From: Cotesia glomerata
Taxonomy: Eukaryota > Arthropoda > Insecta > Hymenoptera > Braconidae
Length of the DNA stretch: 64,000 nucleotides
Reading direction: 5' to 3'
Assembly (NCBI RefSeq): GCF_020080835.1
Contig: NC_058163.1
Coordinates: 8,529,318-8,593,317 of the forward strand
The stretch's first letter is position 1. Every line of letters starts with the position of its first letter. A program made the position numbers and the translations under genes. The notes beneath the pieces are model-generated. The model searched no databases, was not told where the DNA came from, and was given only the letters and a program-made list of their open reading frames with translations. This document shows positions 10,990 to 21,961 of this stretch, in pieces.

Positions 10990-11240
10990 ATGACCTTGTA
11001 ACTTGAGAACTATTGACATTTTTAAAAATATAAGTTCACCTCGACATTAAATTTACGGAGACTTTTCATTTGAGTACCCATATCAATTTTTCATATATTT
11101 TATGTATTTATGTATATGTATATATGAAAAATATTTCAAAATGCATGTGGGTACTCAAATAAAAGCTCTTAATAAGTGTAATATCGGGATGAGCTAATAT
11201 CTTTAAAAATGTCAATAGCTTAGAAAGTACCGTGTAATTT
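10990..11240. repeat. Foldback (inverted-repeat) element
   Basis: Two arms of about 105 bp, diverged by perhaps 20%, fold on each other around a centre near 11115. The left arm has CTATTGACATTTTTAAA (about 11009) and TTGAGTACCCA (about 11072). The right arm has TGGGTACTCAAA (about 11149) and TTTAAAAATGTCAATAG (about 11202). No ORF. It looks like an old MITE. Confidence 0.75.
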
Positions 11241-11297
11241 AATAAAATTAATTATTTAATAGAGCAAAATTTTTTTCATTTATAGTTCTAAATCACG

Positions 11298-11316
11298 GCA
11301 GTCACATAGTGACTGC
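11298..11316. repeat. Short perfect hairpin
   Basis: GCAGTCAC-ATA-GTGACTGC, an 8-bp perfect stem with a 3-base loop. No poly-T follows, so nothing points to a terminator. Function unknown. Confidence 0.5.
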
Positions 11317-11608
11317 AAGGTAGCTAGTTACTATAATAAATATAATTTTTGATTTTATCAATTTCAATAATACAATTTAATATATCGAGCGTATTATTTT
11401 GTTATAAAATTAAAAATTTTTAATTATTAAAATAAAAAAAAAGATTAATCGTTGTCAAAAATATCAAGAATTAATAAATTATTTAAAAAAAAAAGTAAAT
11501 TCAAGTCCTTTAAAACAGCTCGTGAACTTCAAATTGCTTAGCAGCTGTAATAAGAAAAGGACGCTTTAAAAAATTGTAATTTTTTATTTTTTGTATCCTA
11601 AAATGTCA

Positions 11609-11712
11609 TTGGCTTCTATTGATCGTGGATCTCGCTGATTAGCTTCATGCATTGTGCGAAATACATCGGTAGAAGCGTCGACGTTGTCGAGGTTACCGGT
11701 TGAAGCGGCCCA
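11609..11712 (-). pseudogene. GC-rich coding-like fragment, unrecognised
   Basis: The minus strand gives a stop-free stretch of about 40 residues (KIAWAASTGNLDNVDAS, then VFRTMHEANQRDPRSIEAND) with higher GC than its surroundings. It abuts the point where hX copy A resumes. It reads like part of a host exon, but I cannot name the gene. Together with the lysyl-tRNA synthetase piece it suggests that the 2.6 kb insert is assembled from host fragments. Confidence 0.3.
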
Positions 11713-12229
11713 GGCGATCTTAATTCAGCTGTTTCAAAAAAGACATCTGAGAAAATGGCTAATCATCTGTGGTACCTTTCTGAAGAATTAGCAGCTTTGG
11801 CTTTATTTGATTCGAGAGTCACCGGAAGTAAAAATTAGAATGGTAACTGCTATAAAGTCCCGAGATAGTAGTATATTAAATAAAAAGCGCTTCATAATCA
11901 ATAAGAATAAGTTGAATACGTTATTAATAAAAGATCTAAGTCATTTCGTTTCTAAAAGATCATTGGTATTATTTGAACGATTTGGATTGTCTACTGAGTT
12001 TCTTGATGTCGACATCACTTTATGGGCTAGTCACAGAAGCTTACAAGAAAATATTCAATTTTTTAGTACATTAAAAGTAGTGAATGACATTGCTGAGAGA
12101 CATGTCGCATTAATTACTAAATATAATCAGCATTTAACTAACAGTGAAGAACAATTTCAAGGTTTGCTACAAACGGTAAAAAAACATAGAGAAGACTTTC
12201 CAAGCTGTTCTAAAAAAAACTTTATGTAA
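11713..12229 (+). pseudogene. hX transposase copy A, 3' fragment
   Basis: Resumes the protein interrupted at 9113: KTSEKMANHLWYLSEELAAL aligns with SQKLADHLWYLNNEVSVL of copy B. After a frameshift/stop near 11835 the frame 11807-12229 gives NKKRFIINKNKLNTLL, FERFGLSTEFLDVD, LKVVNDIAERHVALI, matching copy B to the stop codon. About 12 codons seen in copy B are missing at the junction. Downstream (about 12460-12560) weak similarity to the copy B terminal inverted repeat remains. Confidence 0.65.
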
Positions 12230-12601
12230 ATTGTACTATTGAAGGTATATTGACCATAAATTCGTAATACATCTGTATTTTTTTAGCGCTGTTCAGTGAA
12301 ATTAGTCAGTAATCAATAATTAATAAAAACTATTCATCAAAAACCTCTTAGAAATTTATCATTTTAATTTTTTGATATATAATATTGTTTATTTAAATGA
12401 TTTAAGTCGATTTTTCGTATTTATAAATAAATATTATTATTTTTTTAAACAGTTCGATGTTTAAGGCCTGATAACTCCGAAATGGTTCTCCGTAAGCATA
12501 TATACATCTAGACAATTTTTGTAGATCGTTAAATTTCCTACAAGAATATGTATCGATCATAGCTATAAAATATTGGAATCAATGACTCATATAGTTTCTA
12601 T

Positions 12602-12757
12602 TGTACACACACACACATACAACATACATTACCTATACCCATTTGCTTTCATTGAGTAATTAGTCAGCTGTAATTATGAAGTTAGTATTAATAAACACAA
12701 GCTACTGTACGCATCGTCTTGTCAGTTACACTTGCACCTGTCTCCCAAAATCCTACA
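12602..12757 (+). repeat. Probable 5' LTR of copia element (3' border only is firm)
   Basis: The right border is set by CCTACA directly before the copia-type primer site. The left border is a guess at TGTACACAC, because the 3' LTR is missing and cannot be compared. A CA run lies at about 12603-12620. Confidence 0.35.
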
Positions 12758-12772
12758 GGTTATGGGCCCAGG
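12758..12772 (+). other. Copia primer binding site
   Basis: GGTTATGGGCCCAGG follows ...ACA. This is the primer site used by Drosophila copia, complementary to an internal (half-tRNA) part of initiator tRNA-Met. It fixes the class of the element independently of the ORF. Confidence 0.75.
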
Positions 12773-12834
12773 AGCTGGTGCAAAAGTAAAGTAAAGTTCC
12801 TCTTTTTTTTTTTTTTTTTTTTAAAGGAAAGTGA

Positions 12835-12953
12835 AAAGTAAAGTTTAAGAAAAAGTAAAGTTCAAGAAAAAGTAAAGTTTAAGAAAAAGTAAAGTTCAAG
12901 AAAAAGTAAAGTTTAAGGAAAAGTAAAGTTCAAGAAAAAGTAAAGTTTAAGAG
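12835..12953 (+). repeat. Leader minisatellite, AAAAAGTAAAGTTYAAG
   Basis: Seven near-identical copies of a 17-18 bp unit (AAAAGTAAAGTTCAAG alternating with AAAAGTAAAGTTTAAG) lie between the primer site and gag of the copia element. Confidence 0.9.
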
Positions 12954-13000
12954 TTGAAGCGTCGTGTAGTGATCGATTCCATTAGTGCTTAAATTTAAGA

Positions 13001-14584
13001 ATGGCAGAAACAAACACTACTTTTGGCATTGCCAAATTAAATAACAATAATTACCAAGTATGGAAATTTAAAATAGAAAAACTTCTGAAGCGTGAAGGTA
13101 CATGGAAGGCGATTGCAAACCTAAGGCCTACCACGGGTGAGGACGCGCAAGACACGTGGGATCAGCGCGACGACAAAGCACTTGGCACGATATGTCTGTT
13201 AATTGAGGACACACAAATATCTCTTATACGCAACAAAACCACTGCAAAAGAAGCCTGGGATGCTCTAAAGGAGTACCATGAAAAGGCTAGTGGACTAAAC
13301 AAATTCTCATTAATAGTCGAATTACTACAACTAAAATACCAGGATAACGAAGACATGGAGAAACATGTTGCGAAAATTCAGGAACTCATCGATAATCTCA
13401 CGGCCCTGGGTAACAGAAGCGCAATTGAATTTGGTCCGTGGATCATCCTTAGAAGCATGCCGACATCATACCATACATTAATATCAGTTCTTGCTTCAAG
13501 GCCAGAAGATGAGCTCACCATTGATATCGTCAAAGCAACCTTAATTAGTGAATTTAAAAGGCGAAAAAGCTTAGGACAAAGCGAGGATTATGACTCAGCA
13601 ATGAAAGCAAATGTAAGTAAAGCTTACGTCGAGTGTTATTTTTGTCATGAAATCGGTCACATGAAATCAGAATGTCCAAAGTATATTTCTTGGAAAAAGA
13701 AACAAAGACTTAAGAAAGCACAAGCCAGAGCTGTTATCGAAAACCTTTCAAGTGATGATGAAAATGATGATGGTTTTCACGAAACGACGCCACACCAAGC
13801 ATACATTGTTACCTCAAACACATGCAACACTAATTGGTTCCTCGACTCAGCTGCCAGCAGTCATATGACTAATAATGCTAGTTTTTTTGACACCATTGAC
13901 ATAAATTATACATCATCAGTACTTGTAGCAAACGGCCAAGCATACAAAGTACACGGCATAGGACAAGGAAGGATCGAATGTTTAACTAGAGAAGGAAAAA
14001 CTACTCTACTCAATCTCACTAACGTGATATATGTCCCTAACTTCGACTGTAACCTCATCTCCATAGGCACATTGGATAAACTTGGCTTCCATTTAAAAAT
14101 TATGAATAATCAGATGGCAATATTCACCAAAACCAACGAGGAAATAGCTGTTGGTGACGCCATAGGACAAGTATATAAATTGAGAAGGCCTGACTACGCA
14201 TACGCGGTCCTACCACAACATCCCGAGGATTGCATTCACCACTGGCATGCAAGATTTGGACATCGCGACCCAAAGATAATTAGGTATCTCTCTAGTAATA
14301 ATTTAGTCACGGGAATAAAGATAAACGACTGTCCAATAAAACAGGTATGCGAATGTTGTATTAAAGGAAAAATCACTCGCAATCCTTTCCCACAGAAAGC
14401 ATCGAGCACCACTCATCGACCGCTGGACCTGTTACATACTGATCTGTGTGGACCAATGCCGACAGAAACACCTGGAGGACGCAAATATATCATGACCCTG
14501 ATCGACGACTATAGCCGCAAATTGCTGTGGTTGATTTCGCTTCACTACTTATTTTCACTTTTACAAACTGTTAAATTTTACTGA
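13001..14584 (+). CDS. Copia Gag-Pol, 5' part (gag, protease, start of integrase)
   Basis: A single open frame in copia order. Gag occupies residues 1-195 (LNNNNYQVWKFKIEKLLKRE start; a UBN2-type Gag core). A CCHC knuckle, CYFCHEIGHMKSEC, is at about 213-226. The protease motif WFLDSAASSHM is at about 280. The gag-pre-integrase block HHWHARFGHRDPKII is at about 415, with its C-x2-C near 445. The integrase core start, LLHTDLCGPM then YIMTLIDDYSRK, is near 480-505. Having integrase before RT is diagnostic of Ty1/copia. At codon K506 (nt 14518) the sequence switches to E1 LTR DNA, so the last 20 codons are not copia. RT and RNase H are lost. The retained part is free of stops, so truncation is probably recent. 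Confidence 0.88.
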   Translation: MAETNTTFGIAKLNNNNYQVWKFKIEKLLKREGTWKAIANLRPTTGEDAQDTWDQRDDKALGTICLLIEDTQISLIRNKTTAKEAWDALKEYHEKASGLNKFSLIVELLQLKYQDNEDMEKHVAKIQELIDNLTALGNRSAIEFGPWIILRSMPTSYHTLISVLASRPEDELTIDIVKATLISEFKRRKSLGQSEDYDSAMKANVSKAYVECYFCHEIGHMKSECPKYISWKKKQRLKKAQARAVIENLSSDDENDDGFHETTPHQAYIVTSNTCNTNWFLDSAASSHMTNNASFFDTIDINYTSSVLVANGQAYKVHGIGQGRIECLTREGKTTLLNLTNVIYVPNFDCNLISIGTLDKLGFHLKIMNNQMAIFTKTNEEIAVGDAIGQVYKLRRPDYAYAVLPQHPEDCIHHWHARFGHRDPKIIRYLSSNNLVTGIKINDCPIKQVCECCIKGKITRNPFPQKASSTTHRPLDLLHTDLCGPMPTETPGGRKYIMTLIDDYSRKLLWLISLHYLFSLLQTVKFY

Positions 14585-15872
14585 GACAAAAATTTCGCGT
14601 AGTCTATTTGAGACTTACTTAAACTGTGTACGATGTTACCACTAGAAAAGTCAAAGCACGAAGAGAGCGAACACCCAGCAGTTTTCCGGGTCCGAGATTT
14701 TGTGGTCCCTCAGTTGTTAATTGGAGGGAGAACCCAGTGCCCAATTAGCTATCGTTTTCCGGGGACTCTTACCCTCTCTTCGGATGTTTCGGAAAACTAC
14801 TATAGTGGCGGTCTACTTTGTATTTTGATGTACAAGTATACTGTACGTTTGTGATAGTGGATAGGCGCATCTATACACACACACATATGCACACAAGGAT
14901 TCTAATGTTAACTTATACTTTACTATACGAAATGTTTAAATATTACTATTTTTTAAATTTATATACGTAACTAAATTATTGGAGCGATTAAATTACAATT
15001 AATTAGTAATTTTTTATTAGCAATTGAGTTAAAATAGAATGAATAATTAGTCGATCGTTGTTAATAATTAATTTGTAATTTCCTATTTCGAATTATCTAT
15101 TTATTCTTATATATATTTTAACTAACTTCGGTAAAAGTTTAAAGAGAAAATGTCGTTCAAGAGTCGATTATTGTTAATAATTAATTTGTAGTTTCCTATT
15201 TTGAATTATCTATTTATTCTTATATATATTTTAACTAACTTCGGTTATAGTTTAAAGATAAAATGTTGTTCAAGTTTTATTTTATAGTTTATTTAACTAG
15301 CTATTCATTTTGAGTCATTATTTATCTTTTTTACCTTGAATTGTCTATTTACTCTTATATGTATTTTAACTAAAATTTTATCTTCGGTTATAGTTTAAAG
15401 ATAAAATGTTCAAGTTTTATTTTATATTGTAAAATTACTATTTTTCTAATTTTAAGTTATTATTCTTTTATTATATGTCTAAACAGTAAACCGAAGAATA
15501 TTTTCCTAAATGAGATTATAATTGCGAAAAATATTTTAAACTGGGTGTTAGTGTCTCAGTGCATTTAAGGGCGGCTTAAGTGTCGAAGATTTCCAAATAA
15601 TATCTTCTAGTGTTCCTTTCAATCGGCTACAAGTTATTTACGTATAACAAAACTCCCATTTACTTGTTTGTTAAGCTTTTAAAATCTTAAATGCATTGAG
15701 GTTCTAAACTAAACACCTAAGTAAGGGACATGGATCCTAAATCCTATTACCTGGCCTGCAGACGAACGAAAAATTATGACGGTCTTCAATAAAAAAAATA
15801 AAAAGAAATTGTTACTAAAGAAATTAATATTAGTAAAAATTACTATATAAAAAAAAAATGTGTTACATAACA
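14518..15872 (-). repeat. E1 3' LTR (truncated)
   Basis: Matches 30658-32370 of the 5' LTR once the MITE and one extra tandem unit are removed. It ends at TTACATAACA next to the polypurine tract. About 345 bp at the outer end are missing, where it is fused to the copia ORF. It contains two copies of a roughly 108-bp tandem unit (about 15053-15272). The 73-codon frame at 14633-14854 is repeated in the other LTR and is probably not a gene. Confidence 0.85.
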
Positions 15873-15890
15873 CCCCCGCCGTTAGACGGA
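15873..15890 (-). other. E1 polypurine tract
   Basis: On the minus strand ACGGCGGGGG lies immediately before the LTR start TGTTATGTAA. The same sequence, including 16 further bases, flanks the E2 3' LTR at 37326-37340. It would prime plus-strand DNA synthesis. Confidence 0.7.
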
Positions 15891-15994
15891 AGCACGAGTG
15901 AACTTGACAAATGTGTGGACGAGTGCGACGTCAAAATTTTTCTTTCGGTTGTTAATTTACTAGCTTAATCTATTATTCGTTTAAAATTTTATTC

Positions 15995-17250
15995 CTAAGC
16001 AACAAAACAATTTTTCTTCGATGTCGTTGTCGATGAATCCGTTGAATCAGTTGATGGGATAGCGTTGGTAAGACAGGGGTAGATCGTGGATGCGGTGGAT
16101 GGTATCCCCTTTTCCTCAACGTTGAATTTGCCTTCGGAGGTCGAATTTTTATTGGATCTAGCTTCTTCTTGACTTCGTTTTTTATTTCCTAAATGCAGCA
16201 ACAGATGAGTGAATGAAGACCACAGTGCCCCAATAAGATAAATAGACCATCCGTATACGGTATGTAGGGCATACCCATGGACGAGAGCGTCTACAATCAT
16301 TTTGATGATACTCCCACACATAACTATCCCAATAATACCAGCGCAAGTGGTGCCAAACCCGGTAAATTTACCCTAAGTTCGTGACCATGTACTTTCGGCT
16401 AATTGTTCCAAAGCGTCTTCATTAAATGCATTGTAAATCGATGGTGATCTTGGAGAGTCCTTGATGATTTGTTGGGCCATCGTTTCGGGTACAGCCGACT
16501 GTTCCATTGTGAACATGATTCGTCCGCGCATTGCATCGAGGTCTTTTTCTGTGTAGATGCCCCCGATTGCTAGATTAGCTGGATTTTGGTAGGTCCATGT
16601 CATCTTGGTACTGGGTTTCAAATTTTTTGGTGATACTGCTTCTACGGGTCTTGGCATAAACTTGTACCAAGTCGTGCCCAATTTATAAATTTGCAAAAAT
16701 GGTGAGTTGCAAGGTAGTTCTGTTGCTAAATTGGTGAGAACATGGGTCCTTGGAGTCAAGAACATACTCTGATTCCCACGTTGAACCGGTATTCTATTGT
16801 AGCACTTGTCTAGCTGTTGAACCTTAACTTCTACCGGAATACATTGTACGATGTGGATCACTTCCCCTGCCACCACCGCCATATACCCTGGTCCTCCCAT
16901 ATAATGGAAAACAAACTCATCGGGTTGCGTGGAGGCGATTGACAACTTATTCTTCAGGATTTCCTTTTCTAACATACATTTGTTCTTAATTACATCTAAG
17001 TATAATGATTTGACCTGAGACCGGATGTACCGTTCAACATAAACAAATTTAGCGTTCACATACATAAAAATATCTAAGTTATTTGGATCTGTTTGGACTA
17101 TATTTGTCTTATCTAATGATTCTAAATCCTTGCTTGTAACAATGAACAATTTTGGATGTTCCGTCCGGATGATCGTTACACCACACGAGGTCTCAGTTCC
17201 AATCGTATATAAAGAGAAACTAGTGTCCCTTACATTCATAGAGTATACTG
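15995..17250 (-). pseudogene. env: E1 Env, C-terminal part (interrupted by transposon and a stop)
   Basis: Continues the glycoprotein that begins at 22696, after hX copy B. It spans the ectodomain remainder, a predicted membrane segment (about 16290-16350, GFGTTCAGIIG onward) and a cytoplasmic tail rich in Ser/Thr/Lys. One in-frame TAG at 16371-16373 replaces the Trp seen at this place in E2. No R-x-K/R-R cleavage site with a following fusion peptide is visible, so it is unlike the baculovirus-F-type env of gypsy errantiviruses. In a functional element it would mediate membrane attachment and fusion. This copy is dead. Confidence 0.7.
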
Positions 17251-17806
17251 TAGGGTGTTTCAAAAAAAGACGAATTTTTTTTTTTTCTTTTGGTGTCTAA
17301 AAATTGATAGTATACCTAAAAACAAAAATTTTGCCGCCCATGTAAGCTCTTAATATCAATAGTAAGATTTGCCTGTATCCATTTCTTTATTTTCCATTTA
17401 AATAACACGGGAAAAATTTTTTTTAATTTTTTAATTTTTATTACTTTGGAACGGTTCATCGTAACAACAATCTGAAAAATGATATTTGTAGGAAATTTTA
17501 CGCTCTACAAAAAACGTTTGAAGACCAAAGTTCCTCAGATTAACGGCTTCAAAGATATCCGCGGTCAAAGATAACACTAATAAAAAATTTATAATATTTT
17601 CCAATAAAACTACAAAAAAAATATCATATGCTATATTTTTATTATTTTTTATGTTAAATTACTTCAATTCCGTTAACCTGAGACTGTAAACTTTTTTTTT
17701 TACTAATTAATTCAATACTTAACTCACGAAATGCACTAATATATAAATATAAACGTTAAAAATATCTTATAAATGATTTTTTGGTCTCTTTTATAACAAA
17801 TTTATT
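17251..17806. repeat. hX copy B left terminal inverted repeat
   Basis: About 556 bp that pair with 21408-21961 with few differences. Shared landmarks include CCGCGGTCAAAGATAACACT near 17560 and the GGTCTCTTTTATAACAAATT end near 17785. Confidence 0.88.
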
Positions 17807-17908
17807 TTTTTTTTTACTAAATATTAAGAAATTTAATTGAACAATTAATTCTTCATAACATAAAACTATATTTACAACTTGTTACAACAATTTTTCAACT
17901 TGAAAATA

Positions 17909-20900
17909 TTACAGTTTTATAAAATTACTTTTATTGCAATTAGGATATTGTTTTCTATGTTCTGTCACTACTTGCAACAAATATTGAAGCTGTTCTTCAT
18001 CTTTCGTTAAGCATCGATTATACTGCTCTATCAATGCCACGCCGCGTTCTGCTACATCATTCACAACTTGAAGTTTCCCGAAATACTCCAAGTTTTCTAA
18101 GAAATTCGGATTCTGAGGCCACAAAGTAACATCCTCATCAATGAACTCATACGACAAATCAAACGATTCAAATATATTAATCGATCTCATAGACATAAAT
18201 TGACTAAGATCTTTATTTAATAATGACTCTAAATTTTTCTTATCTATTATAAAGCGATTTGTTGTAGTTTCATTGGCTTTACAGTTTTTAAGAGCATGAA
18301 CTATTCTTTTTTTTTGTTCCAACTGAAACATTTTTATCAGAGAGATAAAACAGACACCTCGTTGTTTAAATACCACAAGTGATCGGCTAATTTTTGTGAG
18401 CATGTCTGTGAAAGACTATTATTAAATCTTTCATATGAAATTAATTCTTTAATTAAAGTTAAATCATTATTAGGTGCTGTTATAGCACACGGCGCAGTGA
18501 ACCAAGCTTTTAAATAGAATATTATGATAAATAAACAAAGTTCTCGTAATCCATCTATTTCCGATTTAGTAAGATGAAATTCATTTCTGAATAAAAAAAT
18601 TTTTAAACTATATATTGCTTTAGCCATCCACCTTGCATGATGGACCGCTCCAGGATGCTTAAATGTAATATTTGTGGTAGTAGTACCCAAAAATATTAAT
18701 GATAATTCCAGAAGTTCACGGTAATCGTCTCGACAATGATCCATCTACAAAAAAAGTTATAAGTCAAAATGAAATTGATTATATCGCAATTTCAAAGTTG
18801 AGAAGACTAATTATTATTAACTGATGTGAGGTAAAAGTTGTAAAATATTTTACAAACGCAATTTTAATCGTTAAAGATGATTGAAAGTATAACAGTCATG
18901 TGAAACTGATTTTCAATATTTTTAATCACGACGGCAAGTTAATTAATCAGAGTAAAATTGATAATTGAGGAGCTTATTTTCAAAAGGGTATCTTTTGATT
19001 TTTGATTAATCGAGACAAAAAACTAGTTATCTTCAATTATAAATATTTGTATTGAACTTTTTTTAATTTAGCTATAAAGTGCAATCGGTTATGAAGCTGC
19101 AATTCGATTTTCATTTATAAATGTTCATAATTCTCAAAGTAATTAGTATTTAAAAGTTCAGAAAACTGGTATTTTAAAATATGAAAAGATACCCTTTTGA
19201 AAATCAGCTCCTCAATTATACTGAACTTTATACATTTTTCTTTTCCACTTTAACATCAGTTAATAATTCTTCAGCGCTGGATTAAAAAATTTTACTTCTA
19301 TTTGATTATTAACGAATTTCAAAATCTCATCTTTGATTGGTGTTATTACTTCCAAAACTTTTTTGTCACAAATACCAGCCGTAAAGTTTGATTGGTCAAT
19401 TTCATCCCACTTCTTTTTAAATCTCTGATAAATTGGAACGTTTGGGCCAGACGAAGCAGGCCAGTATACTTCAAATGCACTTCGAAGAACAATTTCAAAA
19501 ATATGGTGTCGGCATGGCAAGTACAATAGTTTTCTACTAAGAGCCTTTTCTACTAATACACACGCACCATTTCTGATTCCTGAAAAAATAAAATGAGAAT
19601 TGCTAGTGAAGTATCGATTTTTTAGAGTAGTACGGAGAAATCTTTTCAATTTGAAAAAAAAAAATAACTCATAACTTGGAAATTAATGGTTAATACTAAA
19701 AATCTGATTTGATTTAGCATTTAAACATTACGGTAATCAACCATGTTATATTTTTTTTATTAATAAATTATTTACCCGTATTTGACGCCGTAGTATCAGA
19801 ACACAATGCTTTGATGTTGTCAGTATTAATATCCCATTGTTTTACTGTTTTAATAATAGCTGAAGCTTGGTTTTGTCCAGTCCCAGATTCTAGTTTAGGA
19901 ACTCCTAACAGTTGAAATTTACCTGATGATGATAAAATAATCGGAAGCCGGTCAACTTGTTCTGTACCTGTAATATCTGATAACAGTTTTCCATCAAAAT
20001 GTAGTACATAATTGTCAGTTTCCAGATTAGTCTTCAGATTTAACGCCGCTTCTTTCCGGAATTTTTCCCTTGCTCGGTGAATAGTCACATGACTAAAGTT
20101 TACGCTTGCACAATCAATGTTCAAGCAAGATAATAAAGCAGCAATAATGTAAGTCGCCATCCTACTAGTCACGTTAGCTCTATCCAAAGCCGCAGCAACT
20201 TCTGGTGTCATTATATCAATTTTTGGAACTTGTTGTTTTGGCATTTCATCTTCATAATCAGAGATTATACGAGAAGTATTACTTTCCAAAGATTTCTGGG
20301 ATAATTGAGATGGATGACTTGATATTTTATGATTAGCAACATCATCAGTCTCAACTGCACAATAATAGTTGACATTGTCGTTATCAAACTCTCCGACATT
20401 ATTATTACTATCATTACCATTATTATTATAGTTTTTATCATTGCTATCAATGTTCTCTTCACTATTATTATCACTATTATTGTTATTATTATCATAATTG
20501 CTGATATCAACATCCATGTCTTCGACATCTTCTAAAATTGGTTGAGAATTATATGAAATAAAACCACGTCGACTGGAAGATTTTTGTCCCAAATAAAATA
20601 ATCTTTTTTCTTTGTCCAGTATATTTAAAACATCCGCATGAGCTACATCAAATAGTTTATTTAATTCATCCTGAAAAACGGATTCCTTTTTTTTTGAGAC
20701 TTTGACTTTTTTATTTTACGGTTTTTTTGTAAATTCTTCCATCGATTGTGATTTGAGATTAGTTTCAAAAAAGCAGATCTTTTCTCTCTTGTCGGGATTT
20801 GTGCCGCACACCAAATTTCAAAAACTTTGTCGATAGTGATTGATATACTTTCTTTAACTGAAAAATTTTTCGTATCATGATAATAAAATAAAAGCGACAT

Positions 20901-20987
20901 AACCTCTTTCAGAGAGGGTAATTTTTTTCCAACTAATTCACTTAACACATCACCAATCAAGTACACTGTTTTCACCATTATGGTCAC
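17909..20987 (-). pseudogene. hX transposase copy B (three exons, two frameshifts)
   Basis: Exon 1, 20987-19776: an N-terminal region (VKTVYLIGDVLSELVGKKL), then a basic stretch, an Asn/Asp-rich linker (about 20535-20370) and an RNase H-like part with VLHFDGKLL and LCSDTTASNTG (candidate catalytic Asps). Exon 2, 19579-19296: LLYLPCRHHIFEIVLRSAFE. Exon 3, 18744-17909: DDYRELLELSLIFLG, ARWMAKAIYSLKIF, ADHLWYLNNE, ending in NCNKSNFIKL. Introns have GT-AG borders. Breaks: one base in the A9 run near 20690 and one near 18400. The D...D...C-x2-H order is hAT-like. From memory only, related proteins occur as uncharacterised transposon-derived proteins in aphids and in parasitoid wasp and bracovirus-associated sequences. 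It is the sole gene between the TIRs. Confidence 0.7.
18964..19216. mobile_element. MITE in hX intron 2
   Basis: 253 bp with 33-bp terminal inverted repeats (ATTGAGGAGCTTATTTTCAA and on, versus its complement with one mismatch), flanked by TA at 18962-18963 and 19217-19218. No ORF. TA duplication fits Tc1/mariner-type MITEs. It lies wholly inside the second intron, so it would not damage the coding sequence. Confidence 0.85.
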
Positions 20988-21407
20988 AAAATTTATAACT
21001 AATATATTTTAACTAATTAAATTAATAATATAACGGATTGAAAAAACAGTCAGTATCAATGAACAAAGACAATGACGAGAAGATATAGTAAAGCGTTGAG
21101 AGCAAAGCAACTAAATGAAGTTAGTACCGAACAACCAGGCTTACCAACACAGAGCTTATTAGCTACAACACTAAAATTAAATGAGTATAATACTCTGTAC
21201 CGACAGAGCTAAATAAAGCTCTGTTGATATTTTTCAAATAAAAAACATTTGATCAAGTTTTATAGTAGATTTAATTGATTTAACGTATTTACAGAATTTT
21301 CATATTATTTTGAATAATATGCAATGATGAGTGTTTGGTGAGTTTGTGTAATAAGGAACTTTACATTTTCCTCTTACAAAAATTTATAAATTTTATAAAA
21401 TATAAAA

Positions 21408-21961
21408 TAAATTTGTTATAAGAAAGACCAAAAAATCATTTATGTGACATTTTTAACGTTTATATTTATATATTAGTGCATTTCGTGAGTTAAGTATTGA
21501 ATTAATTAGTAAAAAAAAAAGTTTACAGTCTCAGGTTAACGGAATTGAAGTAATTTAACATAAAAAATAATAAAAATATAGCATGTGATATTTTTTTTGT
21601 AATTTTATTGGAAAATATTTGAAATTTTTTATTAGTGTTATCTTTGACCGCGGATATCTTTGAAGCCGTTAATCTGAGGAACTTTGGTCTTTAGACGTTT
21701 TTTGTAGAGCGTAAAATTTCCTACTAATATCATTTTTCAGATTGTTGTTACGATGAACCGTTCCAAAGTAATAAAAATTAAAAAATTAAAAAAAATTTTT
21801 CCCGTGTTATTTAAATGGAAAATAAAGAAATGGATACAGGAAAATCTTACTATTCATATTAAGAGCTCACATGGGCGCCAAAATTTTTGTTTTTAGGTAT
21901 ACTATCAATTTTTAGACACCAAAAGAAAAAAAAAAAATTCGTCTTTTTTTGAAACACCCTA
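21408..21961. repeat. hX copy B right terminal inverted repeat
   Basis: Complement of 17251-17806. The transposase promoter probably lies between it and 20988. That interval (20988-21407) also has short palindromes such as CAGAGCTAAATAAAGCTCTG at 21205-21224. Confidence 0.88.

Larger units (their letters stand above)
17251..21961 (-). mobile_element. hX copy B: 4.7 kb DNA transposon with ~555-bp TIRs
   Basis: Bounded by TAGGGTGTTTC and its reverse complement GAAACACCCTA, and flanked by the 8-bp direct repeat GTATACTG (17243-17250 and 21962-21969). The insertion splits the E1 env exactly, and the two flanks rejoin in frame when compared with E2. An 8-bp duplication and a YARNG-type tip (TAGGG) fit the hAT superfamily. 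It carries one minus-strand, three-exon transposase gene. TIRs this long are unusual for hAT. Confidence 0.88.

Noticed and set aside
14633..14854. 73-codon ORF repeated exactly at 30773-30994
   Set aside because: It lies within the E1 LTR and is repeated only because the LTR is; no domain or codon signal supports a gene.
20329..20535. Hydrophobic Ile-rich ORF
   Set aside because: Antisense shadow of the Asn/Asp codon-repeat linker of the hX transposase.
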